Assembly (NCBI RefSeq): GCF_022682495.2
Contig: NC_071389.1
Span: 60,906,239-60,970,238, forward strand
Source of the DNA: Desmodus rotundus
Taxonomy: Eukaryota; Chordata; Mammalia; Chiroptera; Phyllostomidae
Length of the DNA: 64,000 nt
Direction of reading: 5' to 3'
Position numbers and translations under genes: made by a program
Notes under the pieces: model-generated
Told to the model about the DNA's origin: nothing
What the model saw: only the letters and a program-made list of their open reading frames with translations
Databases searched by the model: none
In this document: piece by piece, positions 10,229 through 23,100 of the stretch
Numbering within the stretch: the first letter of the stretch is position 1
How the letters are laid out: the number at the start of each line of letters is the position of its first letter

Positions 10229-13009
10229 TCATGTTGTCGTGAAGGGTAGGAGCTCATTCTTTCTTTCTGCTATGTAGTATTCCATTGAGTAAATATACCA
10301 CAGTTTTTTGATCCACTCATTTACTGATGGGCACTTAGGCTGTTTCCAGCACTTGGCTGTTGTAAATAACGCTGCTATGAACAATGGGGTGCATAGGTTC
10401 TTTTGGATTGGTGTTTCAGGATTCTTAGGGTATAATCCCAGCAGTGGAATTACTGGGTCAAAAGGCAGTTCCATTTTTAGTTTTCCGAGGAAATTCCATA
10501 CTGTTTTCCACAGTGGCCATACTAGTCTGCAATATTGCCACCAATACTGCCACCAATATTGTACTAGGGTTCCCTTTTCTCCACATTCTAGCCAGCATTC
10601 ATTGTTTGTTAACTTGTTTATGATGACCATTCTGACCCGTGTGAAGTGGTATTTCATTGTGGTTTAAATTTGCATCTCTCTGATGGCTAGTGATGTGAGC
10701 ATAGGTTTTTACCTACTCAGTTAGGTTTATTCCTAGGTATTTTATTTTTCTTTTTGCTATAGCAAATGGGACTTTTTTTCCTGATTCCCGTTTCTGATAT
10801 TTCATTGTTGGTATACAAAAATGCCCTTGATTTCTGAATATTGACTTTGTATCCCGCTGTTTTGCCAAAATCACATATTAGTTTGAGTAGTTTTATGATG
10901 GATTTTATAGGGTTTTCTGTGTACATGATCATGTCATCTGCAAAGAGTGACAGTTTTACTTCCTCCTTTCCAATTTAGATTGCCTTTTATTTATTTTTCT
11001 TGTCTGATTGCTGTGGCTAGGACTGCCAATACTATGTTAAATAGAAGTGGTGAAAGCAGACATCCTTGTCCTGTTCCTGATCTTAGTGGAAAAGCTTTTA
11101 GTTTTTGGTGTTGAGTATAATGTTGGCTGTAGGTTTCTCATATATGGCCTTTATTATGTTTAGGTATGCTCCCTCTACTCCCACTTTGCTGAATGTTTTT
11201 ATTATAAATGGGTGCTGTGCCTTATCAAATGCTTTTTCCACATTTTTGTCTCTCATTTTGTTTATGTGATGTATTATGTTTAATGATTTGTGAATATTGT
11301 ACCATCCTTGCATCCCTGGGATGAATCCCACTTAATCATGGTGTATGACCTTTGTAATGTATTGCTGGATGTGGTTTGCCAATATTTTGTTGAAGATTTT
11401 AGCATCTATGTTCATCAGCGATATTGGCTTATAGTTTGCTTTCTTTGTTGTGTCTTTATCTGGTTTTGGGATTAGGATGATGCTGGCCTCATAAAAAGAG
11501 TTTGGGAGTCTTCCCTCTTTTTGGACTTTTTGAAATACTCTACAAAGGATAGAGGTTAGCTTTTCCTTAACTGTTTTGTAAAATTCTCATGTGAAACTGT
11601 CTGGTCCTTGGCTTGTGTGTACCAGGAGTTTTTTGATTACTGATTCAGTTTCACTATCTGTTATCAGTCTGTTCAGGGTTTCTGCTTCTTCTTGATTCAG
11701 TTTTGGAAGATTATATTTTTCTATAAATTTGTCCATTTCACCCAAGTTTTCAAATTTCTTGGCATATAGTTGTTCATAGTAATTTCTTACAATCCTTTGT
11801 ATTTCTGTGGTATCAGTTGTAATTTCTCCTCTTTCATTTCTGATTTTATTTATTTGGGTCCTCTCTTTTTCTTGATCAGTCTGGTTGAAGGCTTGCAATT
11901 TTGTTTATCTTTTCAAAGAACAAGTTCTTGGATTTATTGATCCTTTGAATTGTTCTTTTAGTCTCTATGTCATTGAATTCTTCTCTGATCTTTATAATTT
12001 CTTTCATTCTACTTACTCTGGGCTTTGTTTGTTGTTGTTCTTCAGTTCTTGTAGATGTAGAGATAGAGGGTTAGGTAGTTTATTTGAAATATTTCTGTAT
12101 TTTTTTATGTAGTCCTGTATCACTATGAACTTACCTCTCAGGCCTCTCTTCACTATGGTTTTGGGCTGTTGTGTGTTCATTTTCATTTTTTTCCAGAAAC
12201 TTTTTGATTTCTTCATTGATCTCATTGTTAATCCATTCATTGTTTAATAGCATGCTATTCATTCTCCATAAATTGGAATGTTTTTGAGTTTTTCACTTGA
12301 GATTGGTTTCTAGTTTGAAGTCCTTGTGGTTCAAGAAAATGCTTGATATGATTTCAATTTTCTTGAATTTGTTGAGGCTTGTTTTGTGTCCTATCATGTG
12401 GCCTATCTCTGAAAATGTCCTATGTACATTTGAAAAAATATGTATTTTGCTTCTTTGGGATGAAAGATTTTGTGTGTATCAGTTAAGTCCATTTGATCTA
12501 GTATGTCATTTGGTGCCACAATATCCTTGTTGATATTTTGTTTGGAAGATCTATCCATTGTTGACAGTGGGGTGTTAAAATCCCCTAGTATGAGTGTGTT
12601 GCTGTCTATATCTTTCTTGAAGTCCCCCAAGATTTCCATTATTTATTTGGGTGCTTCTATCTTGGGTGCATATATGTTGACAATGTCTATGTCTTCTTGA
12701 TGGATTCTCCCTTAAATATTATGAAATGTCTTTCTGTATCTCTTTTTATGGCCTTTGTTTTGAAGTCTATTTTGTCTGACAGAAGTATTGCTACCTCAGC
12801 TTTTTTTTCCTGTCCATTTGCTTGGAATATTTTTTTCTAACCCTTCACTTTCAGTCTGTGTAGGTCTTTTGTTCTGAGCTGGGTCTCTGGTGGGCAGCAT
12901 ATGTGTGGTCATGTTTTCTTATCCATTCAGCTACCCTATTTCTTTTTATTGGAGTGTTTAATCCCTTTACATTTAAGGTTGTTATTGATAGGTACTTATT
13001 CATTGCCAT
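10229..13009 (-). pseudogene. L1 ORF2 (endonuclease/reverse transcriptase) remnant
   Basis: The start region reads NKYLSITTLNVKGLNTPIKR (endonuclease N-terminus). RT-region pieces are at 11587-11898 and 11098-11331, and the C-terminal cysteine-rich part with [20 protein letters not shown] is at 10229-10657. Stops and frameshifts are frequent. Near 10700 the sequence jumps from the mid-ORF2 segment AFLYTNNE straight to the C-terminal domain, losing about 1 kb. Confidence 0.85.
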
Positions 13010-13064
13010 GTTTCCCTTTTGTACCTGTGTTCCTCTCTCAGTCTTTTTCTTCATCTTCTTAAAG

Positions 13065-13990
13065 CATTCCCTTTAGCATATCTTGCAGTGCTGGTTTAGT
13101 GAAGGTGTATTCTTTTAGCCTTCTTTTGTCTGGGGGACTCCTTATTTCACCTTCCATTTAAAATGAGGGCTGTGCTGGGTGGAGTAGTCTTGGTTGCAGT
13201 CTTAGTCTGACCTTTGCTTTTCATTACGTGGAATATTTCTTGAAATATACCCTTCCGGCTTGTAGTGTTTCTGTTGAGAAGTCAGCTGCTAGCCTTATCG
13301 GGACTCCCTTGTTACTTCCTGTTTTTCACTTCCTGCCTTTAAGATTCTCTCTTTGTCTTGGAATTTTGCCATTTTAATTATGATGTGTCTTGCAGTGAGC
13401 CTCTTTGGATTCCTCCTGATTGGGACTCTCTGTGCTTCCTGGATTGTGTGACTTTTTCTCTCATCAAATTAGGGAAGTTTTCCATCATTACTCTTTCAAA
13501 CAGGTTTTCTATCCCTTGCTCTTCTTCTGCTTCTGGTATCCCTATTATATGGATGTTATTACGTTTCATGTAGTCCTGAAGTTCCCTTAACCCCTCTTCA
13601 TTCATTTTGAGTCTTTTTTCCTTTTTTTGATGTTTCTGGGAATTTTTTTCTATCTTGTCCTCTAGCTCGTTGATTCAACCCTCTGCTTCATCTATCTTGT
13701 TTTTGATTACTTCAACTGTGTTCTTCAATTCAGAAATTGTATTCTTCATTTGTTCCTGGCTCTCATTGATAGGTTTTATATCCTTTTTCATGCTGATGTA
13801 GTTTGCAGAAAGTCCTTGTTGCTTCCCCGTGGTTTTTTGTTGTTTTGAAATCTCTGATAGTTTACTTGCCTGTTTCATTCACAACTTTTTCTGGGGATTC
13901 CTCCTTTCCTTTCCATTGGGGGTTGTTTCTTCATCTCCCCATTTCAGGGGAGTCTCTTCTTGTTTTCTTTTGCTTCTTACATTGATCCAC
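13065..13990 (-). pseudogene. L1 ORF1 remnant
   Basis: The coiled-coil part (13675-13878, SELKNTVEVIKNKIDEAEG) and the RNA-binding part (13378-13605, IHIIGIPEAEEEQGIENLFE) lie in order but are broken by stops. The last part continues to ~13065 in scattered frames. Confidence 0.8.
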
Positions 13991-16283
13991 TTCAACTCCC
14001 TGAGTTTGTGGTGTGAACTTCTATGGTAGGAGACTTCTGAGATTCAGTGGTGCAGTCTCCTTGATCTCCTGAACTTGATGCTCTTGGGATGCCCTTTATG
14101 CCATTTATGTTGGCTGTCTGGATGTAATTGGGTTTTGATTGTTGTTGGGTCATTATTTGCTGGGTCCTTCCCTCCAGCTGGTTGACTGGGGGTCATGCGC
14201 CCACCACCTCTTATATGCTGTTGTGCAGGTGCTGCCATAGTAAAACCACAAAGCCCAGGAAACAAACCCACACCTGCAAAAATAACTGCCCCCCACAATC
14301 CCACTCTCAACAGCAAGTGATTCAGTATTAATAAGGGAGTAAAGAGATTAAGACTATTATAAGAAAGGAGAGCGAATATGATATGACCTACTGAAAGAAA
14401 AATGATTTTGAGAGGGTAGAGGTAAGAGTGCTAATAAGAGTAGGGAATTGGAGCAATGCAAAGAACATGAAATTTACATTATAAAAAAGGGAATGAAGAA
14501 AGTGGAGTGGAAGGGAAACATGTAGTATTAGCTTTAAACAGAAATTTATAAAAATAAAATATAAAGTGAGAGAGAGAGAAAAAGGAAAACAAATGAATAA
14601 ATAATAAAAAATAGGAACTGAACCAGAGAAAAAGATCCACCACAGCTCTATCAACAACAAATGGGCTAAAATTAATATAGGTGGTATGGGAATAAGAGGA
14701 AAAAAAGGAAGAAAGAAGAGCTTAAGAGATGTCTAGAGAAAAGGGCAGTGATATTGAAATGATAGAGGGAGAGGGAATACTAAGAGTAAGGAATGAAAGC
14801 CAGGCTAAGACAGGGAAAAATTAAAACTTTAGATGAAAAGAAAAAGGAAAAAAAAAGAAGAAAAATTTTAAAAGAGAGCAGCATGAAAAAGAAAAAAACA
14901 GACTAAGACAAAGAAAAATTAAGATTTGAGATAAAAAAAAGCATAGTAGAGGGGAATGATAAAATTTACTATTTGAAATACAAAAATAGTGAAGATCTAG
15001 AGATAAAATTGAAAAAATGCAACAACAACTACCTATGCACAACCAAATGAGCAAAGATTGCTAAAGGTGGAGAGAGAACTCGGGTTTTTTAAGAGCAGGA
15101 AAAAGAATGTGAGATGATCATTGACAAGAAAATTGGTTTTGAGGGGCTGGATGGGAGAGAAATAATAGTAGGCATGTGGAATCAAACAAATTATATCAAA
15201 AGAGAAAACAAAATTTAAAATGAAAATAATAAGAGGCAAGAAGAAGGTAAAATGGGGTCAGAAGGGAGGAGCAAAATATGTAAATTGAAATAAACTATAA
15301 TATAAAATCTAGTGACAATATGCGCAAACTTGAAGGACAAAAAATAAATGTTTAAAAGCTATGCAGGAAAGAAAATATCACAAATTATGGAGAACATGGT
15401 GGATTTCGTCTTGGTAGCATCTGGTATTTACCACTGTTTTTTCTTTCTGTTTCCGCTTCTGTCGATGTCAGATGGTGACCCTGTCTGGCCTAAGGCAGCT
15501 TGTTCAAGACTGCCAGGGATCTACTGTCTGTGGCTGTCTCCTTCAGTTGTCAATCTATCATTCTGCACTCAGCAGTCATGCTTAAGCAACATAGATTGGG
15601 CAGAGTCCCTCCTTGTGTCAGGGCTATTGTTTCCCCTCAGGCTGCTGCTGCTCTGAGGGGAGTGGTCTGCTTGAGTACAAAGGCTGCTGCTGTCTGGGGG
15701 ATGACTCAGCTCCGGGATCCCTGCAACTACTCTCTCAGTTCTCTCCCCAAAGCCTCCATCTCCAGTCTCTCAAGTGTCCAGTACACTCTGCATCCCTCCT
15801 TTGCTGGAGCCCAGGGTAAGTGGCTGCAAATGAAAATTTATTCATTAGCCCTTTAAATGGCTCTTTGCATCTCCAGCTATCTATCTCTGGCAGAGAGAAA
15901 TCCTATCACTTTTCACAGCTGGATGTTATCTGTGTACTTTGCAGGCTGTGGTGCTATATGCTGGGGATCCCAGCTTAAGGTTTAGACCCCACACTTCTCA
16001 GGGGGATCCAACTGGCTGCTTAATATCCTTCCAGCACTTCATCTGCCTCCTGTGGGCGATCAGCCAGTCCTATTGAATCTCTGCCGCTCTCCCTATCAGT
16101 CAGGTTGTGCCAAAGCTGTTTCTTCTGTCCTTCCACGGTTATAAGGTTTCTTACTCGATATTGTTCAGTTCTTTGTTCCAGATGACTTCTCCACAATTTA
16201 GTTGTAATTCCAGATTGGTCCTGGGAGGAGGTTAGTGTAACTTCCACTCACTCCTCCACTATCTTGGATCTCTCGCTATTAGA

Positions 16284-16790
16284 TTTTTTAAAATATGAGA
16301 TATAATTGACATATAGCATTATTTAAGCTTCAGGTGTACAACATAATGATTCGTTATTTGTATAAATTATAAAATGTTCGCAATGATACGTCTAATTAAC
16401 ATCTATCACCATACAGGGTTATAATTTTTTTCTTATGATGAGAATTTTTGAGATCTACTCTCTTAGCCACTTTCAAATATACAATACCGTATTGCTAACT
16501 ATATCACCGTACTGTACATTACACTTCTATGACATTTGTCTTACAACTGGAAGTTTGTACCTATGGGCCACCTTCAGCCATTTCTCTCAGTCCCCTTCCT
16601 CCCACCTCTGGCAAACTCCTATCTGTTCTATCTGTGAGTTTGGATACTTTAATTTTCTTTAAATTTTTTACTTTTATAATTCATGTGTAAGTGAGATCAT
16701 ACCGACTTTGTCTTTCTCCGTCTGACTTATTTCACTTAGCATAATGACCTCAAGGTCCATTCTTGTTGTCCATACTATTACTTACCTCAT
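16284..16790 (-). repeat. Old L1MA/L1MB-type 3' end
   Basis: TTCAGGTGTACAACATAATG, AACTGGAAGTTTGTACCTAT and TCTGACTTATTTCACTTAGC are landmarks of reversed old L1 3' ends. It abuts the 5' end of the younger L1 at ~16277. Confidence 0.8.
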
Positions 16791-17370
16791 TAAAATGATA
16801 CAATAACGTTTACATGTATAGAAATCTACACAGTAGTCACGTCTCCATTTGTAAGGGAAGCAATCACATACAGGGTTGGATGAATAACCTCACAGGATAT
16901 TTGGTTATTTGCCTGGAAGCCTTGCCTGGCTCCTTAAAGAAAGAGGAGAAGAAACTGATAGAAGTAATTGTGTGTCCGATCACTGGCTTTAGCTTTCATT
17001 CATTTACTCCTATTCCTGTCCTTTTGTGGTGTCACATAAATAATCAGCAGTCCTTAGATATATGTTCTTTGAAAGCAATGAGGGGATTGTATCCAGTTTG
17101 CTAGGTAGTTCCTGGGTACTCTCTCCCCATCACGCCCCCCTCACCTGTCCTGTCTACCTATCCCAGATCCCACAACTACACTGCCCACCCCACTTTACCT
17201 GAATGCAGTGAGCAGTGGTTCCTGGGATGCTGTTCTTTCCAGCGAACAGCAATGTGGAACAGGGAGTGGTCATGATGGTAGGATACCTCTACACCAAATG
17301 CATGGAAGAATAAAATAAAACTCCTAAGACATTTATAGTGGCTAATACCAAATACTTCTTAACAGATAGC
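16791..17370. other. Non-coding stretch, no gene seen
   Basis: Mixed-composition DNA. Frames are short and lack domain similarity. No repeat is confidently named. Confidence 0.45.
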
Positions 17371-17472
17371 TAGGAAGGGAGGGAGGGAGGGAGGGAGGGA
17401 GGGAGGGAGGGAGGGAGGGAGGGAGGGAGGGAGGGAGGAAGGAAGGAAGGAAGGGAGGAAGGAAGGAAGGAA
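17371..17472 (+). repeat. (GGGA)n/(GGAA)n purine tract, strong G-quadruplex potential
   Basis: More than fifteen consecutive GGGA units at 17377-17436 grade into GGAA units to 17472. The GGG tracts are spaced by single A, an arrangement that can form intramolecular quadruplexes on this strand. Confidence 0.95.
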
Positions 17473-17707
17473 AAGCGAGGGGAGGTAAACAGAGCCACTA
17501 ATTCAAACCTAAAAAATGACCTTTCCAATCAAGGATCTGATGTAATCCTTCTGCAGATATGTTTGGTGGGATAAGTTAGAGTGCTATATTTCTTGAATAC
17601 AGATACTATATGAGAGTTAATAGTGGTGTGTAACTGGTAGTTTTATTTCTCTTAGTGAAGCTGAAATTCATTTCTTACCATTTTATGGCTGTCTGTTTGT
17701 TCTGGTA

Positions 17708-18065
17708 GACTGTGCATTAGTCAGCCTGGGCTGCTATAACAAAATACCATTTTTTTAAGACTGGTGGCTTAAACAACAGAAATTTATTTCTTACAGTTCT
17801 GGAGGCTGAGACGTTTAAGATCAAGATTTTGGCTGATTCATCCCCTGGAGAAGGTTCTCTTTCTGGCTTACACATGGCCGCCTTCTCACTTCTCTGTGCC
17901 CTCACACGGACTTTCCTCTGTGCTTGTGGACAGCTCTGACAAGGCCTCCAGTCCTTGTCAGGCCCCCACCCATATGCCCTCATAAAAGCCCTGTTTCAAA
18001 ATACAATCACATTGAGGGTTAGGGCTTCAACATAGGAATTGGGGTGGGGGACACAATTCAGTCGT
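17708..18065 (-). mobile_element. MaLR-type solo LTR (MLT1/MST-like)
   Basis: TTAGTCAGCCTGGGCTGCTA, GGTGGCTTAAACAACAGAAA, TTACAGTTCTGGAGGCTGAG and the end GGGGGACACAATTCAGTC match the reverse of the ERVL-MaLR LTR group. It is the same family as 26820-27180 (minus) and 28750-29115 (plus). Confidence 0.75.
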
Positions 18066-18192
18066 ATGATAAATGTTTGATTATTCCCTTAAATTAAATG
18101 ATAAATTGGGTTAACAATCGATTGTCTTTACTGTTTTGATTTATACCAGTATGCCCATTGTAAATAACTGCCTAAAAGAAGTGTACATTTCA

Positions 18193-18396
18193 GCCCTGGC
18201 TGGTGTGACTCAGTGGATTGAGTGTCAGCCTGCGAACCAAAGGGTCACTGGATTAATTCCCAGTCAAGGCACACACGTGGGTTTCAGGCCAGGCCCCCAG
18301 TTTGGGGCATGTGAGAGGTAATTTGATGTTTTTCTCTCCCTCTCCTTCTCCCTCCCTTCTCCTCTCTCTAAAAATAAATTAATAACATCTTTTTGA
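18193..18396 (+). mobile_element. VES SINE with 19 bp target duplication
   Basis: The copy begins GCCCTGGCTGGTGTGACTCA (A-box region), followed by a B-box-like segment, a CT-rich stretch and an A-rich 3' end. Perfect 19 bp direct repeats AAAAGAAGTGTACATTTCA flank it at 18174-18192 and 18397-18415. The intact duplication implies a fairly recent insertion. Confidence 0.93.
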
Positions 18397-18529
18397 AAAA
18401 GAAGTGTACATTTCAAAAGAGTAAAATGAATAAAACTGGAGTCAGCTAAGCATACTGTCACATTTTAAGCTTGGAAACAACAGGAGTTTCCATCAAAGCC
18501 AGCAGAAGTCACAAATATGCATCATATAT

Positions 18530-18642
18530 TTTTATTCAATAGCAGGGGAATTTTATACAATAAATTGTATTGCATAAATTTTTTATACAATAAATTACAA
18601 ACTGTATAAATTCTGTACAATAGCAAGGCTGTTTTATACAAT
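18530..18642. repeat. Degenerate AT-rich direct/inverted repeats built on TTTTATACAATA
   Basis: TTTTATACAATA or close variants occur four to five times within 110 bp. They include the self-complementary ATACAATAAATTGTAT. Short and degenerate; no known family assigned. Confidence 0.65.
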
Positions 18643-21640
18643 AACCTTGAAGGGTTGCTGTTTGCTACATAATTTCTCGGGTGCTTTGATATTCCTGCAG
18701 AAGGAGCGCCGAGGTAGTTTAAGCAATGAAGCCACACCTGAGTTTCCTGGGCTGGTTGGTACCACTGTGCTGGGGCTCAGAGAGGGGAGGGGAAGGTCTT
18801 CAGGCCATTTTTATGTAATTGTCTCTAGTATTCATGATTGGGATATGAAACGTTCATATGTTTGTGTTTAGTAAGAATCTTGGCATGAATTGTATCTGAT
18901 AGTGAATAAAACCAGAAAGAAATTCATCGAGTCCCCTTGAGAGGAGTGTCCTTATTTATACAAGTTCAGAGATCTTTATTTGTATGGAAAAGTCAAGAAC
19001 AGGCAGGAAAAGAGGAAATTTTAAGATTCTTTCTTTTCAGAAAGATTAGGTGGGGTGTTGGGGAGACCGTTCCCCGCAGACATATCTAAGGACAGAGTGC
19101 CATGCCATTTCAGAGGAAAGCCATTAGCCTGGGGGGAGATTCCTATTATATTGGAAAGAAGTGATGCAGGAAGATGCCCCTCTGTCCCTGGGACCTGCTG
19201 CTGGTGTTGCTGCTGATTCAGGCCTCCAGAGCCTCTCGGCCACACACCTAGCAAGGCCTGACTCAGGGTGCCAGCGCGACTTTTACGTCTGTGCCCTTCT
19301 TCCTCCTGTTCCGTACCTTCTCTTTGGAATAAGGCAGGGAACATACATGATCCTCTTTATCACACAGCTAACCTGCGATTTTCTTGTTTGCTAGACTCTG
19401 AGTTTCTAAGGCTCTTCAAGTGCCTGACTCATAATAGGAAGGTTAAAAATAATTAATGATTGGAATAAAATATTGGCTGAGGATTTTCAGAAGGGGACAC
19501 TGAGCCAGTACCTTTTAAAGACAAGTAGGGTGCTAATCCTGGAAGTCGAGCAGACAGGGCTTTGAGGGCCCAACCAAGGCTGCAGCCAGGGGAAAGCCCA
19601 GGACTGCGCGTGCTGGGTTTCAGCACATCCTTGGAATGGGTACAGAGCCCGGGAAGTCCTGTCTGAGCCAAGTCCCTGAGTGCCACGCTAAAGGATTTAC
19701 AGAAGTCTTAAAGAATTATTTGCTCTCTCAGTGCCTTCATTGCTTGAGTATGCTGCAGCTAAGTGCAGTCAATGCTTATTTATCTGAATATTAAAAAATG
19801 AAAAATGGCCTGTCAAGAACCTTTGAATCATGTTCTTTTGGGGCCTCCCTGCCTTGTAGCCAGATTCCTACTTGTTAGGATAAAGGGAGAGGGAGAAAAA
19901 GAATGAAGATAAAACTAAAGCTCGCTTAGTTGCTTCGTTCTTAGATATGTCATAAGCAAAGAGATCAATATTAATTTATTACAATCAAAATGATATTGCT
20001 TTTAGCCAAAGGCTGTTTTAAGACAGGGGCAAGGAGTAGATTAATTTAATTTTGAAAGTAAGTTATAAAGATGAAGGCAGTACAGAGTTAGAGTGCATTT
20101 CTGAGTGGAAACTTACGTAACATTGAGAATTATCTTTATAAAAAGAGTAATGTGATAAATATATCACCACAATATATTAACCAGTGTCTAAAGTAACTTT
20201 TGCTTTGAACTTTAAAGCAGAAATGCAATTAATGAGTATAATGGGATTTTGACTCACATATGGATTGCATTTATCCAGAGTGTCCTCTTGGTCTAATCAT
20301 CCCTCAGAATCTATGATACCGTAAGTACTGTAAAGTATACACATCCTAGATTCAGGGGAAGAGTTTCAGCTCTTTTCCACATGCCTTCACTGACATACAG
20401 AGGGAAATGGAGACTATTTGCTGCCAGCACTTAAAATGATAACGTGCCAACATGAAAACGCTCATTGTAAGGTCCCGGTCTGCATATATCTGCCAAATTT
20501 GTTATGTGTTGCATTTCTGTGCCCATGATGATGTCTCTCGAGCTCTCTTTAAAAGTGAGGTGATTGTTTAATTAGGGATAATCATTTCCCTGTGTGAATT
20601 ATTCACGCATGATACAATTTTTATCAATGCATGGTGCACCTAACCATATGCACAGGGACCAAAGGGTGACTGGGTTGAATGGAAGTACTAATTTAATTAA
20701 GTGGCAGAATTGTAGACAAATTATGCCCTAGTTTCTTGCTAATTTTTAAAAATAAGGTAAAATGCATATGTATTTTTTTAAAAATTCCAAGCCTGGAAAT
20801 TTATTAATGAGCTGATCATCTTTATACATTATGTTCTAAGAAGCATTTTGCTATGATAACAGTGAATAATAAATATTAAGTGATAGGGGAACTTTTATAT
20901 CTGCCATCTCATTTCACCAGCGTAAAATTAATAGCCACAGTGGGAATCACCAGCTGGGTGGTGTTTTAAGCACCACCATTTCAATTCCTTCCAGAATTTG
21001 ACATACACACGTTTTAAGAAAAGATTTGGAGAAAATGGTCCATTAAAAAGGGAATGAAGTGTCTCTTTTTGGCCACCAATAGCAGTCCTTGAGAAGAAGT
21101 ATGGCTTTCCCAGTGGGGAAAAGTGACACTTAAACCCGTCCTCTGAAATGTTCTCACAACCTTGCCTGGCCCTGGAGCTCTGGCCTCCCCAGCCCCAGCC
21201 GTCAGGTTGCCTTGGATCATCTCCAGCTCCCTCCTCAAGACTGTGCTGAAACCACCAGGTGGGCCCAGTGAAATCATCCATCATACTTTAGCCTAAACAA
21301 CCTGGGAGTGACAGTGTGTACCTGCATGTACCTGCCTCTGCAAGCCCTCCTCTCTCAGGGCCTAATTTAGGGTGTGTTTGGAGCAATAGACATCTTTCAA
21401 AACTGCCATGGAAAATCTTTAAGTGTCCTAGTCAGGTAGAACTGTATGGGCCCTCCAGTGCATGCGTCCTCACTGGCACTCGTTCCCCCTCAGTTCCAGT
21501 GTGACAGAGTCACTGTTCACATGTCTGCCCCCCTTACCAGAGTGCCAGCTTCTTGAGGGCAGCCGGGCCTGCCTGTGCTTTCCTAGCTCTGCAACCCTGC
21601 ATCTACTGCAGTCCTGAGAAGACAGTAGGCTTCCAGTCAG
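18643..21640. other. Non-coding flank or upstream intron of SAMD13
   Basis: About 3 kb with no recognisable exon, RNA gene or clear repeat. AT-rich segments near 20550-20900 with TTTAATTA-type motifs are relatively repeat-free and could be conserved non-coding DNA, but this cannot be judged without alignment. Confidence 0.4.
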
Positions 21641-21850
21641 TGTTTGTCGTATCAGTGAGTAAGCAGAGTGGAGAAAGCATAGATTTGGGGGCAAACATGT
21701 GTGGAATCCATTCTTGGCTTATCTACATTACTATGTGATTTTGGGTGAGTATCTTAACCTTTGTGAGCCTTAGTTTCCTAAAAATAGATACAGTAGCCAG
21801 TTCACAAGTACCTAGCTGGGAGGCTGAGAATAAGTCATGTGTGAAAAGCG
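21640..21850 (+). repeat. MIR SINE
   Basis: Landmarks are TGATTTTGGGTGAGTATCTT, AACCTTTGTGAGCCTTAG and TTTCCTAAAAATAGA, the MIR core in forward orientation. Confidence 0.8.
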
Positions 21851-23100
21851 TACTGTAGACTCTAAGGACTCTCTGGCTGTTAGTCCATTAACATAACAGA
21901 TTTTCTCTGTGTTGATTATGCATCATCAGACCTGTGCTAAGCACTGGAGAGATGAGGATAGACAGGTAGGTTTCTCCTCGCCTATGCGAGTAGTCTAACA
22001 TTGTGATTTTTCTTCTAATTATTTTTTGGGGGAGGGAACTATGAGGCTTAAAGTTAGGCGAATCACTTACCAAATGCGTGGTGTCTTTGTGCATTTAGAC
22101 ACCATGGTGTCTTCTGTGTAGACCCCTCACTAAGAAGGAGAGAGCACCTGGCTCCCCACCATTCCTGTTCTTCACGGGACACGACCAGCAGTTTTCCCAA
22201 GTTCTTATTCTCTGCTCTGTTGCTAGTACTCAAGAACATTTCAGAATTATTGATGGGATGATGTCATATCCCAGCATAATAAGAATCAGGAAAGCCTCCC
22301 ACCCTAAAATTAGAATGTAGCATACTTTGCTATTACAATTAGATAACTATTCTTTATGAGGAAAGGCAGCTAATTGAAGCCATCCATGGGGAGAGTGAAT
22401 TCAGATGTTTACTGGGGCGTTTAAAAGTGCATCTGAAGGCCCTCTGTGCCCACTGCTAGAAGTGCGCTGATTAGAAAACTTAAAAGTTTTGTTAGAACAA
22501 TGAACTCCTTTCCAAACATTCACCAAGCCCCCCTTAAGCAAGAGAGCGAAGGAAAATGGTACCTTAAAGAGAGTCCCCAGTGTCAGCTCACGTTGTTTAT
22601 GTTAATGGGATGGTAGAAAATCCCAGCATGTGGGTAATTTTTTTAAAACCCATGTAGCTTTGACATTAAAATACATCATTAATGTTTGGCAGTGTTTTTC
22701 CCCATGTAGTTTGCCTGTTAAATGATAGGGAGATTGTGTGTGTGTGCACGTGTATACACATGTGAGCATGCATGTCCACAAGTGTGCATGTACATGGGCA
22801 CGCATTGTTTATAGATTCACAACCCCTAAGCCCCAAATAGAAAACACTTCTAACTAGTAAGCATTCACTCTACATGTTTTTAAAAGAAGCGCTGTGTCGA
22901 TAAACCATTGATCACACCTGCGTCATTCGTGACTCCCTTTTCTTTAGTTAGGACAGAAGTTTGCTTTTTTCACCAAATATTTTAAGTTCCTACTATGAGC
23001 AAAAGATTGTGCTGGGAGGGCAGTGTAAGTACAGCTGGACCCTGGACTTTGATGTTTGAAGACTTTCAGGAATCCCCAAAGTCTGGGCAATATTATTTCC
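21851..23100. other. Non-coding stretch with an alternating purine-pyrimidine tract
   Basis: 22733-22805 is a (TG)n-like tract with CACGTGTATACACATGTG and GCATGCATG segments, a Z-DNA-prone composition. Nothing else recognisable as a gene is present. Confidence 0.5.

Larger units (their letters stand above)
9890..16277 (-). mobile_element. Near full-length L1, dead, with an ORF2 internal deletion
   Basis: Read on the minus strand: 5' end CCAAGATAGTGGAGGAG (near 16270), a long A-rich 5'UTR to ~14000, ORF1 (~13990-13065), ORF2 (~13009-10229), then a G-rich 3'UTR and a tail near 9890. ORF2 has many stops and lacks about 1 kb at a junction near 10700. Possible imperfect flanking repeats TATTATCATTTTTTAA (9882) and TATTAGATTTTTTAAA (16278) fit an old insertion. 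It sits against an older L1 3' end at 16284-16790. Confidence 0.88.

Noticed and set aside
13378..13605. Stand-alone protein frame with leucine-rich coiled coil
   Set aside because: Matches L1 ORF1 and lies in order within a dead L1.
17371..17472. Possible tandem array of a CRISPR type
   Set aside because: A pure purine microsatellite with no spacers.
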